NCBI RefSeq assembly: GCF_034190915.1
Contig: NW_026947485.1
Coordinates: 129,205,337-129,269,336 of the forward strand
Origin: Cavia porcellus
Taxonomy: Eukaryota; Chordata; Mammalia; Rodentia; Caviidae
Direction: 5' to 3'
DNA length: 64,000 bases
Below are positions 26,620 through 37,814 of this stretch, piece after piece. The position numbers and the translations under genes were made by a program. Position 1 is the stretch's first letter, and each line of letters begins with the position of its first letter. The notes under the pieces are model-generated. The model searched no databases. It worked only from the letters and a program-made list of their open reading frames with translations, and was not told the DNA's origin.

Positions 26620-26897
26620 ACCACATAACTGAAAATATAATAGTAGCTAGAATATATAAAGAACTCTAAAAATGTAACAGTCAAAAGCCCAAAAAATCTA
26701 ATTAGAAAATGACCAAAAAACATGGATAAATTTCATGGACTACAAAATACAGATGTCAAGTAAATACATTAGGCATTAGATAAATGCAAATTACAACCAC
26801 AATGAAATATCACTATACACATATCAAAATAGCTCAATTTAAAAAGAATAATGACAACTTGAGAATGCTGCTGAGGAGGCAGCAAAATTTATAAAAG

Positions 26898-26933
<36 letters not shown>

Positions 26934-27590
26934 ACATATAAATGAATGAAATGGACAGCTACTTGGGAAACATTTGTCAGTTTCTTAATAAACTAAACAT
27001 TCAACTATCATACAATTCGCCATTATGCTCTTGGGCATTCATCCCACTGGAATTATGCACAGTCTGTCATAACCTGTACACAAATGTTACTATAGAGGTC
27101 CCAAACTAAAAAGCAATGCAAAGTTTTACTAATAGATGAATGGTTAAATAAACCATGATGCACACACACCAAGTAACAATGCTCAACAATAAAAAAGAAT
27201 AACTACCACATGCAGCTACCTGGATATATCTGCAAAGAATTATGCTCAGAGAAAAAAAGTCAGTTCCAAAAGGTTATATATTCACTTTACAATCGTATAT
27301 AATGCTAACAAAATGCTAAAAGTATAGAATTGGAGGAAAGATTAACAAATATCAGGTGTTTAGAGTAGTATGGGATACGTAAAAAATGTGTGTGGATGAC
27401 AAGAAGAGAAACTTGATAATGGTGCTGTTCTCTATCTTGGCTGTATCTATTTCAACAATAAACAATAAAGGTTCACAAGATGGTTCACATATTATTTCTT
27501 CCAATTGCACAAGAATCTACAACTTTCAAATTAAAAAGCTTAATAAAAACAGTAAACTACAACCACTTTTGAACTAAAATAATCAGTAAA
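26620..27590 (+). mobile_element. Old L1 ORF2-end fragment, forward orientation
   Basis: Sense-strand L1 features are visible: CACAATGAAATATCACTATA, AATAGATGAATGGTTAAATAAACC, TGCAGCTACCTGG and TGCTCAGAGAAAAAAAGTCAG. It is interrupted by an AT dinucleotide tract at 26897-26940. Confidence 0.75.
26897..26940 (+). repeat. (TA)n microsatellite
   Basis: About 20 TA units with one TTT interruption, inside an old L1 fragment. Confidence 0.93.
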
Positions 27591-27609
27591 TCAAGTTTTC
27601 ATCCTGTAA

Positions 27610-28060
27610 TATGTGATAGGTTAGCACTAAAGCATCTCCCAAAAAGTCTTGTGTTCAGTCTTGTGGTGATTTCAGAAGATGAACAAATAATATGGGTGCT
27701 ATTAGAAGATTAATCCATTGGTGAATTTGTAGATGTCTGTGCCATTAGTAGGTAGTGTCTGATTAGAAGAGATGAGTCTTTAGCATGTGACCTGGAAGGG
27801 CATATTATTAACTGAAGTGTCTGTCTGTCTGTCTGTCTGTCTCTTTTTTTAATCCCCTTTCCTTTCTCACTCTCTCTCTTTTCCCCCGGCCATCAAAGGT
27901 TGAATAGCAGTCTTCTGCTAGGCTTTTTGGCCATGCTAGTTCTGACTTGGAACAAGTTAACCTGGACTGAATCCCCTAAAACCAAAATAAACCTATCTTC
28001 AAGTTGTAGTTTTCAAGTATTTTGTCCTAGTGAAAGAAAAATGATTAATAAATGGTAGAA
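27610..28060 (+). mobile_element. MaLR-type solo LTR
   Basis: 5' text GATAGGTTAGCACTAAAGC with CCCAAAAAGTCTTGTG, and 3' text AAACCAAAATAAACCTATC with TTTTCAAGTATTTTGTCC, both MaLR landmarks. A (GTCT)n run at 27818-27842 sits where many such LTRs have a pyrimidine-rich segment. Confidence 0.7.
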
Positions 28061-28164
28061 ATGTTCTAGGCATTATACTCATATTCTTTCATTTCAGGGA
28101 AATCTAAGTAAAAAGAGAAGTATATATTTCAAAGTGAAAAGGCCAAGTTATTTTAAAATCTGCC

Positions 28165-28565
28165 ATGACTCACATAGCCAGGAGGGTCTTGAGAAGGAGC
28201 GATGGGAGATTAAGAAAAAACAATACACATAGCAAAAATCTGGGACTCATTGGGACCTGACTCTCTGATGGAGAAGCAGCAACAACCCGGCACAGTCTGT
28301 GTCTTTATTTATACACAATAAAAAGTGGGGAAGCACCTGAGGGGGCCGAAAGTGCAAGGTCTCAGTGTTTTGATGAGAACACTGAAAGCAAAGCAGTCTC
28401 AGTTATCTGTGCATTAGTTAGCAAGAAAGAAGACCCAGACTGGACACCTGTTGATATACCACTGAGCTATAGGTCAGCTTGTTTACATAGTCTGCCTCTG
28501 GCATTCATGTTCTGGGACTGGCTTTGCTCTAGTCCTGAGTTCACTGACCCCCAGTGAACTCAGTC
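28165..28565 (-). mobile_element. Probable ERV-type solo LTR, reverse orientation
   Basis: On the minus strand a TATAAATAAAG signal near 28300 is followed by a U5-like stretch (GGGTTGTTGCTGCTTCTCC, then AAGACCCTCCTGGCT), suggesting a class II ERV LTR end. The other boundary is uncertain. A perfect 12-bp hairpin at 28535-28563 marks one edge. Confidence 0.4.
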
Positions 28566-28941
28566 ACAAAAATCAAAGTAAGAAATTGCTTACACAGTGA
28601 AAGTTGTTTTTAAACTTTCAGCTAAAAACAAATTATCTCATTATTATTTCTATCTCAATAGAAAACAGTTATCTATTTCAAAATAACTAAAATCAAGGAT
28701 CCTTTGGTTTTCAATGCTAGTACAGCATTAATTTAGTTCTATAGGATCTGACATCACAAATTCGATCCAATAGTTATTAATCCATCTTCTGGTGACTGGT
28801 TGTATGTCTTGCAAATCATCTGGTAAGTGTATATCTTAAGAAAGAAAAGCAAAACATAGGCAAAAATTATTGTAAAAATATATTTATATATTTTATACCA
28901 GGGATTGAATAAATTATATATATATAGTTTATATATATGTT

Positions 28942-29022
28942 TTGTACCAGGGATTGAACTCACAACCTTGTACTTGCCAGGCAAGCACTTACAAAACACC
29001 ACTAAGCTAAATCCTTGGCCCT
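28942..29022 (-). repeat. ID SINE
   Basis: Reverse ID core: TGTACCAGGGATTGAACTC (B box, reversed), TTGCCAGGCAAGCAC and TAAATCCTTGGCCC. A short duplicate of the 3' end (ATACCAGGGATTGAAT) at 28894-28911 sits before an AT-rich spacer. Confidence 0.88.
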
Positions 29023-29222
29023 CTGAACTATATTTTTCCTTGCCCCCTCAAAAAGAAAAGAAACCAAGTAGAAAATCTAATAGATTTTAAATGGGTGCCA
29101 ATATTTTTATTTGTATCATATTTCAAAGAAACATGCAAGGAATTGATAAAAAAAAACCAATCCATGTCTTATTTCAAAGTGTTATAATAATACCTATCTG
29201 GGAAATATTTATAGAATTAAAA

Positions 29223-29292
29223 AGAATAGTAATTATATTAGCAGGAATCACTACAATAGAATAGTAATTATATTAGCAGGAATCACTACAAT
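29223..29292 (+). repeat. Perfect 35-bp tandem duplication
   Basis: Two identical copies of a 35-bp unit that begins AGAATAGTAATTATATT and ends ATCACTACAAT, at 29223-29257 and 29258-29292. Confidence 0.95.
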
Positions 29293-29296
29293 AGAA

Positions 29297-31379
29297 CTTT
29301 TAACACTTAAATCATAGGGTATAGAAAGAAACGCACAATATCTGAAGAACTTGTGTAGGGTTAGAGATTTTACCCTTGCAAGCTAAGAAGTTAGTACACC
29401 CTTATTTCAAGGATGCCATCAGGAGGCACAAGACTCATGAGTCTAAAACTAAAGACGTTACAATTCATGGCGCATCAAGCACCTGAGCATACCTGATTCA
29501 TTTCTCCTTGACTGTGTCGTCTCCGTACGACAAAACAATAGACCCAAATGATACCTATACACATGTAGTTTCAGTACGCAGAAACTTAAGGTAGTTATAC
29601 CTTTTTTAAATTAAGGTTTAAACAGACTTATTGTTAGCCTGCATTTACACTACTTACTGTAAGATCCAGTAGTTATGTTCACCATAAGTTAAATCTGTGG
29701 TTATTAACAAAGGTAGATACATTTCTCTGCTACTTCTTATTCTCTAAGGAGTCTGTAATTGCCACAGAGAACCTAACTTTAGAAATCTGAGGCACCAGTT
29801 AAAGAAGTTAAGCAAGTATATGTGAAGTAGTTGGGAATAAAGAGGATTAAAACTTCTAAGAATATTACCAGAAATAAAATCAGGTAACATAGCTCCATTC
29901 AAGCACACAACATGTCAAAGGAAGTTATTTGGTACCTTTCAAAACATAATACATTATTAAATTGTCTGAAGACAGTATTAAATGCAGATTCTAATATATT
30001 AGGTCTTGACTGAGTCGTGAGAGTAGGTGTAGCTAATAAATTGCCAGGCATTGTCCATACTGCTTTCAGCAGACACACTTGGAGTAGCATGTGTCAGAAG
30101 ACTTTCACTTAAAGCAAAACCACAGTCTTTTCAAAGGCTGCAAACTGCATCATACTTACACAGATAATACTATAAAATTTTCTATTGCAGGAAAAAAATC
30201 ATGTTACTTATACATACTGCCTTCAATTTGTAACTACCAATAATTATCGTCTACTTTAGAGTAACAATAGTAACTAAATTCATATCATTACATGTTCTAC
30301 ATAGTATATTTATGTGTTATTCTTCACACAAAAATATTTGGGGCATGTTGATCTTCAAGATTATCTTAATGTGATCCTTAACTATCTTCTGGTAAGTGAT
30401 CTATGTATAAAAGGTGGTACTGATTCCAACTTCAATTAACCAATTTAGCTCACAATGTGCTCTTCCTGCTGCTAGTATTAAGAATAAACCTAAATATACA
30501 ACTCATCTCTTGGCACTTTTAAAAGGTCTTTGATAACATTTCAGCAATATGTAGGTTTCTATATAAGTTCAAAGAATAAACTTTTAACAAGGTTATGAAA
30601 TCTTTCATTTAGGGGATACACTAATTTGATTTCTGGATAGAAATGGCAGGATGGTATATTAAGTATTATGTCTCTCAAAATTAATGTTTTTATAAAGCCA
30701 AACCCCAAGAAACATGACTCAAATGCATCTGTTCACATGAAAAAAAGTCTACCTTTATATTTAGAATAGTAATTAAGAATACTTTTCAGTGTCAAGTATT
30801 TGTATACAAAAAAGTAATACATAAAAGTATAGCTCAGAAAAAAATCATTCATTTGAAAAAGAATAATCCTCACTTGCTGTCTTCAAAATTAGAATAAAAG
30901 GAAAATACACTAGTAATTCACCAATATTGCCATTATTTCTTTCTGTGAATTTGCTACTTAAAATGCCTCTGTATGAGCAGTCCACATCAGTAGGCACTGA
31001 GAACCTGTCAAACAAAAATAGCTCACCTTGACTTCAACACTAAAAAAAGTTAACCTTATTATACAGATTTAGTGACACCAAAGGATAAAACACTAATACA
31101 AAATCATCTCACAAATATCTCTATTGAACTAATGAAATGAAAATGTTGAAAATCACAGATTTTTAAGACAAAAACAAGCAAATGTTTCAGTTTTCTTCCC
31201 TTCATATTTAAGTTTTCAAATAAAACAGCATTTCTTCAAATAAAACAGTACTTTTAAAAAAAAATCACATCACTTTAAAAGGGCCAAATTTTATAATAAT
31301 TTCTCCACTGCCATTTTGCAAATGTTTGACAGAATTCACCACTAAAATCACTGGAGTCATTAAATTCCACTTGAAAAAA
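29297..31379. other. Intronic sequence without recognised elements
   Basis: AT-rich, no named element and no exon-like segment. Confidence 0.4.
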
Positions 31380-31661
31380 GATTTTTAAGTATTTTCAAGA
31401 ATTATAAGCCACTTTACTTTCTTTCAGAACTTTAAAGTTCTCACTCCACTATGTTCTTTCTGGCTTATTTTATATTTAATGAGAAGACTGCTGTCATTTT
31501 TCCTATTTTTCTTCTAAAATGTAAGATGTCCCTATCCCAACTGCACTTAGGCTGCTTTTGAAGGACTTTACCACTGGTTTTCAGCAGTTTCATTATGTTA
31601 TGTCTTCAGATACTTTTCCATCAGTGACTGGAGTTCACCAAGCTTCTTGGGTCTGTTGATT

Positions 31662-31790
31662 TACATGCATACACGCACACACACGCACACATGCACACAT
31701 ATATAAAGTGTGTGTATATAGATATAGATATAGATATAGATATAGATATAGATATAGATATAGATATATAGATAGATATATATACTTTAG
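31662..31790 (+). repeat. Compound (CA)n / (TATAGA)n microsatellite
   Basis: A degenerate ACACGC/CA tract, then roughly nine TATAGA hexamers from about 31716 to 31770, ending in TA/GATA units. Confidence 0.92.
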
Positions 31791-32198
31791 TCAGTTTTGA
31801 AAACTGTTCACTCATTATTTCTTCAAATACTTTTCTTCTGCCATCCATGTCCTCTCTCTCTGAAACTAATTACAAACGTAAGTACTAAGACCTTGATATT
31901 ACTCTTCCCACTACTGAACTTTTTTCAGACTCTCATTTTGAATAGTTTTCACTGCTATTCTTCAAGTTCTCCAATACTTATTTCTACAGTATCAAATTTT
32001 CTCTTAACCATATTTAGTGTAGTTTTTTCAAATCATGTATTATTCTTTTCATTTCCACAAGTTAGATTTGGATCTTTATTGTACCTTTTATTTCATCTCT
32101 CATCATGAACATACACTGTCTATATTCTTGGTAAACGGGGTATATAATATTCATTTAGGTTTTGGTTTTTGGTTTTTTGATTTTTGGTTTTTGTTTTA

Positions 32199-32272
32199 GT
32201 ACCTGGGATTGAACTCACAACTTCACACCTGCCAGGCAGGTGCTTATACCACTGAACCAAATCCCTGGCCCC
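32199..32272 (-). repeat. ID SINE
   Basis: Reverse ID core: GTACCTGGGATTGAACTC, CTGCCAGGCAGGTGC, AATCCCTGGCCCC. A T/G-rich tail (A/C-rich on the minus strand) lies at 32159-32198. Nested in the old L1 fragment. Confidence 0.9.
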
Positions 32273-32760
32273 TATAATACCTGTTTTAATGTTCTCATTT
32301 ACTACATATAACTTCTGAGTTTATTTCATTATTCCCCCAATTGTAGGTCATATGTTCCTACTTTACGTTTCTGACATTGTGAATTTTATGTTTGTTTCCA
32401 TATTTTATAGTAATACTATAAAAAGCCTCAAATATTCTGAGGCCTTATTCTGAGATTCTGGCATAGATTTAAGATATTTGGGCACAATTTAGCACTGGTG
32501 AGGATGCTCTGTTTTTCTGAAGTGATTCCTATGGTTAGTTTAGCTTCAGTGTTAAGTTGCTATCCCTCTGAGGAACACCCAGTGCCCATGTGTTAGATTA
32601 CTTTATTCTAGCTGATGGAAATACAAACTGTTCCTAATATGGGCCAAACATCAGAGACTAGTCTGCGACCAGCTCCTTCAAAATAAGACATTTCATGGAC
32701 TAAGCAGATTACTCACAGGCATACGCTGATCAGTTTCTATCCAGACACTCAAGGTAAACA

Positions 32761-34079
32761 CACTCTAGTTTTCCAGAGCGTGCTCTCCTTTTGGTTCTGC
32801 ACAGGTCGTCCCTCAAGTTTGAGCAGATCTTAACTACACTGGTGGCCTAAACACGGATGCATAGGCATCAACTCAGTGGTACTTCTGTGCTATGTTGAGT
32901 TTCTTCCCCTCGTGCTATAATCTGGAGCCTCTCCAGAAGAAGTGAACTACTGTCCAATATCTGAAAAACATTTCTTGTACAGTACCTTCACTGGATTTTT
33001 GTTTAAGTAGGGCACAGGACAAACCCATTCTCTTTTACTGCTTTGTCTGGAAGCAAAAGTCCTGAACACATTTAAAACTCTAAACATACACTTATTTGCA
33101 GTCATCTGACCCTCAGCCTTTTCCTTGAGGAGTAATCTACTTTCTAAAAATCTGAAATGACTTTTTTTGGATTTTGTTGTACCTATGACTGTCTTCTCTA
33201 GCAATTATGCCTTCGATAAATCATTTATGATTTCTAGTTCTTTGAAAGTGAACTGAACATATTAATACATTTAAGAAACACTTGCAAAGCAATGAATTCA
33301 ACTGATTTAAATTTTACAACTTCCTATATGCATATACCCACAATCTCGTAATTATTATACCAATAATTAAATCAATAAAATTTCTTTTAAAACTTGTTTG
33401 AGCTAATCTTTAAATTTATTCAACTTAATTTTCAGAGAGTTAACAATTCTTTCTATTTCTTTTCAGTTTTCAAAGCTTTTCAAAAATCACAATTAAAAGC
33501 ATGCCTGCAATGAACAAGTCCAGGAATACACTTAGGTGCAGGCAGAGGACACAAACACTGAACACCCTACGCTAGCTAAAGCATTTGGTGTGAGTCAGTC
33601 ATTCAATAATTCACTCAGAAACCAGTTAGAAGCTGGTAAACAGAGCTCCTATACTATAATATAATTGTGCTGGGTAATTTTATATCAAAGGAAAGGATTT
33701 ATTAAATAATTTTAGTATATTTAACAAAATTGGTGACCAAATAAAATATATCTCACATCAAATGGCACTCTGAAGAACCTCTAACCCAAAAAGCAGTCAC
33801 ACAAGGGCAGCCTCCTAGCTTTTTCAACATGTATCATATTTCAATAAACAATGATTTGAAAATAAAAATGGAGGTTCTTGAGGGGATTCTGAAGGGCTAC
33901 AGTGTAGTCTGTATGGAAGGAGAATGGGTAAACAGGTAAAAGGACAGCACATAAAATGTCTTTACAAGCAATAAGCAAATATTCACAGTATAAGAAATAA
34001 CAAAATGTAACAGAGAGCAGGGCACTGTAGGAGTTGCCAATAAACTGACATTTCAAAAACCTAAAATGGACCATATAAT
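32761..34079. other. Intronic sequence without recognised elements
   Basis: No repeat or exon could be named. Confidence 0.4.
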
Positions 34080-34680
34080 CTTCATAGTTTTAAAATGGTA
34101 TGCCATTCAAAAGCACTGGTCATTTGAGAGATGCAAATTAAACAACACTGAAATTCCATCTCACCCCAGAAAGAATGGCTAGTATTAAGAAATAAACCAA
34201 TAACTAATGCTGGAGGGGCTGTGGGGAAAAAGGAATCCTTCTCCATTGTTGGTGGGAATGCAGACTGGTGCAACCATGTGGATATCAGTGTGGAGATTCC
34301 TCAAAAAAACTAGGATTGGAGGTCCCATTCGACCCAGCTATTCCCCTTCTGGGAATCTCCCCAAAAGAATTAAAAACATCATATCACTGCAATATATGTG
34401 TATCCATGTTTATGGCAGCACAGTTTATAATAGCCAGATCCTGTAAACAACCTAAATGGCCATCGACTGAGGAATGGATAAAAACATGTGGTATTTATAT
34501 ATAACGGGATGTCATTCAGCCATAAAGAATGATAAACTGGACATTTTATAGGTAAATGGATGCATCCTGAAAACATACTTATTAGTGAAATAAATAGGCC
34601 ATGCATGTATAAATATCGTATTGTTTCATTAGTATGATAAGGAAAAAATCATGTATTTTGTCCCAGAGAGAATGACTTTA
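34080..34680 (+). mobile_element. L1 ORF2 C-terminal fragment, forward orientation
   Basis: The ORF2p C-terminal region is still partly readable. At 34268-34504 a frame contains the conserved FDPAIPLLGISPKELK stretch, then QFIIARSCKQPKWPSTEEW and IKTCGIY, equivalent to the end of L1 ORF2p. Upstream text (CATCTCACCCCAGAAAGAATGG) belongs to the same region. It is 5'-truncated and frame-broken, so not functional. Confidence 0.9.
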
Positions 34681-34719
34681 GCCAAGCAACAACTCAGGTC
34701 ACACCTGCCTTCATTTTAA

Positions 34720-35000
34720 CTAACCCACTATGAGCCATTTTGAGTTAACTTTTGGATGTCTTAAGAAATTTCTGATGGATTCTAAGATTTGGGTTTTTGG
34801 CATATGGATATCCAGTTGTGCCAATGTATTTATTGAGGTTATAATCCTTTCGCCACTTAACTGCTTTTGCATCTTTGCCAGAAATCAAATTCTGTTATGT
34901 GAGTATCTATTTTGGGACTTTATATTGGTACTTTATCTTGATATCAATGACATTTTTGTCATCATTGGTGTAACTGTGATAAGTCGTGGGATTGGGGAGG
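34720..35000 (-). mobile_element. Old L1 ORF2 fragment, reverse orientation
   Basis: Antisense text of an L1 ORF2/3' region: CCATTTTGAGTTAACTTTTGG, ATATCCAGTTGTGCCAATG, TTTGCCAGAAATCAAATTC. It lies immediately after a forward L1 fragment, so it is a separate piece. Confidence 0.6.
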
Positions 35001-35599
35001 GTTGAAGCTCTAATTTTGTTCCTTTATCAAAGTTGTTTAAACTATTCTAAGTCTTTTATTTTTACAGAAATGTATGAATCAAAATGTTTATATGAAAAAT
35101 GATATTGACAGTTTGATAAGGGATTATGTTTTCTGATCATTAGTATTTTCTTCTATTCATTTTTCATTTCATTCTTTTATTTTTGATAAAATAATAATAA
35201 TAATAATAAAGGGTATGTCAGCTAGATTTTCTAGTGATCTAAAAAAAAAGTATCTTAAATGTATTCTAAGTACTACCAATCCTAGATTATCTGTTAATAA
35301 ACTCTAGAACTAATTTACTAAAACTTATTACAGAGAAAAGAAGTGATAATCTTCCTAAATGCTCAACTTATTCCACATAAAGCATTTATTGTGCTAGAAA
35401 TACTGATTTATAACATTATAGTGAATGGTTTATCCTATTTTTTAAAGAAATCTAACTATATTAAAATAAAAATTGCTCATTTACTATAATAAAAATTACT
35501 ATAATAAAATTGCAATAGGTCTAAAACATCAAGAAATTCCTTTTAAGTATATTTTTAAAACAAAGTGTTTTTTTTTTTCTTTCTTTTTTGTTTTTATGC
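35001..35599. other. Intronic sequence with a short (AAT)n run
   Basis: Unassigned AT-rich sequence; an (AAT)n microsatellite at about 35188-35210. Confidence 0.6.
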
Positions 35600-35775
35600 A
35601 GTACTGGGGGCTGAACATAGGGTCCTGGCACTAAGCTATTACTCTCAGCCCTTTTCTTATTGTTTAATTTAAGATAGAATCTTACTAATCCCTTATGATC
35701 CCTAGACTGAACTCTAAATTGTGATCTTTCTGCCTCAGACTCCCAGAGGGTATTACAGGTATGCAACAACCTGGT
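35600..35775 (-). repeat. B1-ID composite SINE
   Basis: Reverse order on the plus strand: ID-like part (CAGTACTGGGGGCTGAACATAG ... CACTAAGCTATTACTC), A/T linker, then a diverged B1 part (TGATCTTTCTGCCTCAGACTC ... ATTACAGGTATGCAACAACC). Confidence 0.75.
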
Positions 35776-36014
35776 TTGGATCAGTATTTTCAAAGTATCG
35801 TCCTGAAAAGCAGAGTGCTTGAATATTATATAGGATTCAACAAGTTGAAAAGCCTTAGGCAAGTTACTTTACCTTTAGTTTGCTCTATGTACTCATATGA
35901 AAATGTACATAAATATTTCAAAGCTATAATGCAACAATAAGTAATGAATCTAAAGTAAATGAAATTTGATCAATTCCTCAGAATCTCACAAGAGAAAACA
36001 GTCCCTTCCTAAAG

Positions 36015-36029
36015 CTATAATTAATTCTT
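36015..36029 (+). repeat. Left target-site duplication of the 36-kb L1
   Basis: CTATAATTAATTCTT here matches CTATAATTATTTCTT at 37800-37814 with one mismatch, and the two flank the L1 element exactly. Confidence 0.8.
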
Positions 36030-36044
36030 TTTTTTTTTGGGGGG

Positions 36045-36240
36045 GGGTGTTCCTGTTGCATGAAGTATTGTTTTCCATCCTTTGACTTTTAGTCTGTGAA
36101 TATCCTTTTGGGTTAGATGGGTTTCTTGTAGACAGCATATCGTTGGATGTTGTTTCTTAATCCATTCTGCCAGTCTGTTTCTTTTAATTGGTGCATTGAG
36201 ACCATTTCCATTAATGGTTATAACTGTTATATGTTGGTTT
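36045..36240 (-). pseudogene. N-terminal fragment of L1 ORF2 (endonuclease start)
   Basis: The minus-strand frame reads HITVITINGNGLNAPIKR, then NRLAEWIKKQHPTICC, LQETHLTQKDIHRLKVKGWK and TILHATGT. This is the beginning of the L1 ORF2p apurinic-type endonuclease domain, including the catalytic glutamate of the QETH motif. It ends in a C run and then an A run. The rest of the endonuclease, the reverse transcriptase and the cysteine-rich end are absent, so it has no activity. Confidence 0.9.
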
Positions 36241-36289
36241 ATGTTGACATAACCAAAGATGCTGTTGCATCTTTATCTTTCTGTTCAGT

Positions 36290-37343
36290 TTAATTATCTG
36301 CTTTGCTTTGTGGTTTTTTCCTAAATATATCTAAATGGTCTTTCAATATTTTTTGCAGGGTTGGCTTGGTGATCATGAAGTTCTTCAGCTGTTCTCTGTC
36401 ATGGAAGTATCTTATTTCACCATCGATTTTGAAGGACAGTTTTACAGGGTACATCAGTTTAGGTTGGAAATCATTTTGCTTTAGGGTCTGGAATACTTCA
36501 CTCCATGTTCTTCTTGACTTTGTTTGTGCTGAGAAGTCTGCTGTAATTCTGATAGGTTTTCCTTTATAAGTGATCTGCCTTTTCTTTCTGACAGCTTTTA
36601 ATATTCTATTCTTATGTTGGATTTCTGGGATGGTGATTATTATATGTCTGGGTGTAGTTTTATTTTGGTTATGACTTTTTGGAGTTCTACATGCTTCACT
36701 GGTCCTGATGTCAGTTTCCAATCTCATGTTTGGGAAATTTTCAGCCATTACTTCTCTAAATATCCTCTTGGCATCCTTTATGTTGTCCCCTTCTTTTTCA
36801 TTAATCCCTATCAATCTTATGGTTTTTTTTTTTTTTTTTTTGCGTCATCTTGCAGTTGTTGAATTGTTATTTCCTGATTCTTTGTTATTTTTAAAAGATC
36901 TTTGTTTTCCTGTTCACTAGCTGCAATCTTGTCTTCAAGGTCTGAAATTCTATCTTCACTTTCATTGAGGAGGTTTTTACAGCTTTCAGTGGAATTTTTG
37001 ATTTCCTATATATCTCTGTGCATCTGTTTATGTATTGTTTGTTTCTTATATTGCTCATCTAGGGATTCCATCTTTTTGTTTAGTTCCTCAATTTTTTAAC
37101 TGTGTTTTCTTTAGATATATTCAGCATCTCTTTCATTTCTTTTATCATGTCTTCTTTTACCTGGGAGATTATTTCTAGTTTGAATTCGTTTAAAGCTTCC
37201 CAAAGTTGCTTGTTTATTTCAGTTGCTATTATGTCCGATATCTGAGGTGTATGGCATATAATTTCTTCTATATACATTGCTCCGAAGGTTTCTTTGGATG
37301 GGCTGGAGGTTTGAGATTGTAATTTGGTCTTTTGTTTTGTCAT
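36290..37343 (-). pseudogene. L1 ORF1p pseudogene
   Basis: Two pieces of one ORF1. The N-terminal 87 codons (37343-37080) run from MTKQKTKLQSQTSS to a stop after a predicted helical stretch. The C-terminal part (36814-36290) starts in MIGINEKEGDNIKDAKR, and carries the RRM-type HIIITIPEIQHKNRILKAV, the KGKPIRITADFSAQT stretch and the C-terminal YPVKLSFKIDGEIRYF. The middle, coiled-coil part (37080-36814) is out of frame and contains a 19-base A run (T run at 36823-36841). It resembles the intact ORF1 of the 44-kb and 54-kb elements but is clearly a different, more diverged L1 lineage. No protein can be made from it as it stands. Confidence 0.9.
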
Positions 37344-37361
37344 TTTCCTATATTTCTGTGT

Positions 37362-37799
37362 TTCAAGTGTTTCAAGTGTTATTCTAAGGCTTCCTCAGGG
37401 TCTGTTGGAAATCCTCTTCTATGTTCTCAGCTCCTGGGACTCTGGCACCCAGTTCCCTGGATTGATAGAGGGTCACTGGGGGTGCGGCAGGCGGCTCAAG
37501 ACCAGCTTCTGGAACTGATGGCGTCCACCTGCTTGTTTTGCACTCCACAGTCCACCAAGCACAGCGGAGAGAGGGGAGGCTGATGCCTGCTCCTGGGACG
37601 CTATGCTGCTCCAGTGCACCCGGAAGCTGCAAGGATTCCCGGGCCTGGTCAAGAGTGGGTCCCAAACTACCTGGGCTGGAGGGGGGGGGTGCGCGGGCCA
37701 CTTATGCCAGGCCACGCCACTGGGCCTCTGGAACCAGTGGCACTGGCCTGCTTGCTTAGAACTCCACAGTCCTCCAAGCACAGCAGGGAACGGGGAGGC
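37362..37799 (-). promoter_or_regulatory. Tandem-unit (monomer-like) L1 5' UTR
   Basis: Two GC-rich units in tandem on the minus strand, starting at 37799 and 37580 (spacing about 219 bp). Each opens with GCCTCCCC, then GCTGTGCTTGG, GGACTGTGGAGT and AAGCAGG, and each closes near GTCCCAGGAGC. Repeated promoter monomers are a known feature of murine L1 5' UTRs; here only two remain. Function is inferred, not shown. Confidence 0.65.
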
Positions 37800-37814
37800 C
37801 TATAATTATTTCTT
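37800..37814 (+). repeat. Right target-site duplication of the 36-kb L1
   Basis: Partner of 36015-36029, one mismatch. Confidence 0.8.

Larger units (their letters stand above)
31380..32760 (-). mobile_element. Old L1 5'/ORF1-region fragment, reverse orientation
   Basis: Antisense text of an ancient L1M/HAL1-type 5' half: ACTGGTTTTCAGCAGTTTC, CACCAAGCTTCTTGGG, TCATTATTTCTTCAAATAC, GACATTGTGAATTTTATG. It is interrupted by a microsatellite (31662-31790) and an ID SINE (32199-32272). No frame remains open. Confidence 0.6.
36030..37799 (-). mobile_element. L1 copy with 5' UTR, broken ORF1 and only the start of ORF2
   Basis: A 1.77-kb element in the same orientation as FAM172A. On the minus strand it runs: two tandem GC-rich 5' UTR units (37799 to about 37362), a broken ORF1 (37343-36290), a short intergenic spacer, about 70 codons of ORF2 endonuclease, then a C run and an A run (36030-36047) that act as its 3' end. 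Flanking duplications of 15 bp mark it as one complete insertion event, not a deletion remnant. The end falls where L1 ORF2 normally has an A-rich lysine/glutamine stretch, suggesting premature 3' end formation. The element is old enough to have stops in ORF1. Confidence 0.85.
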
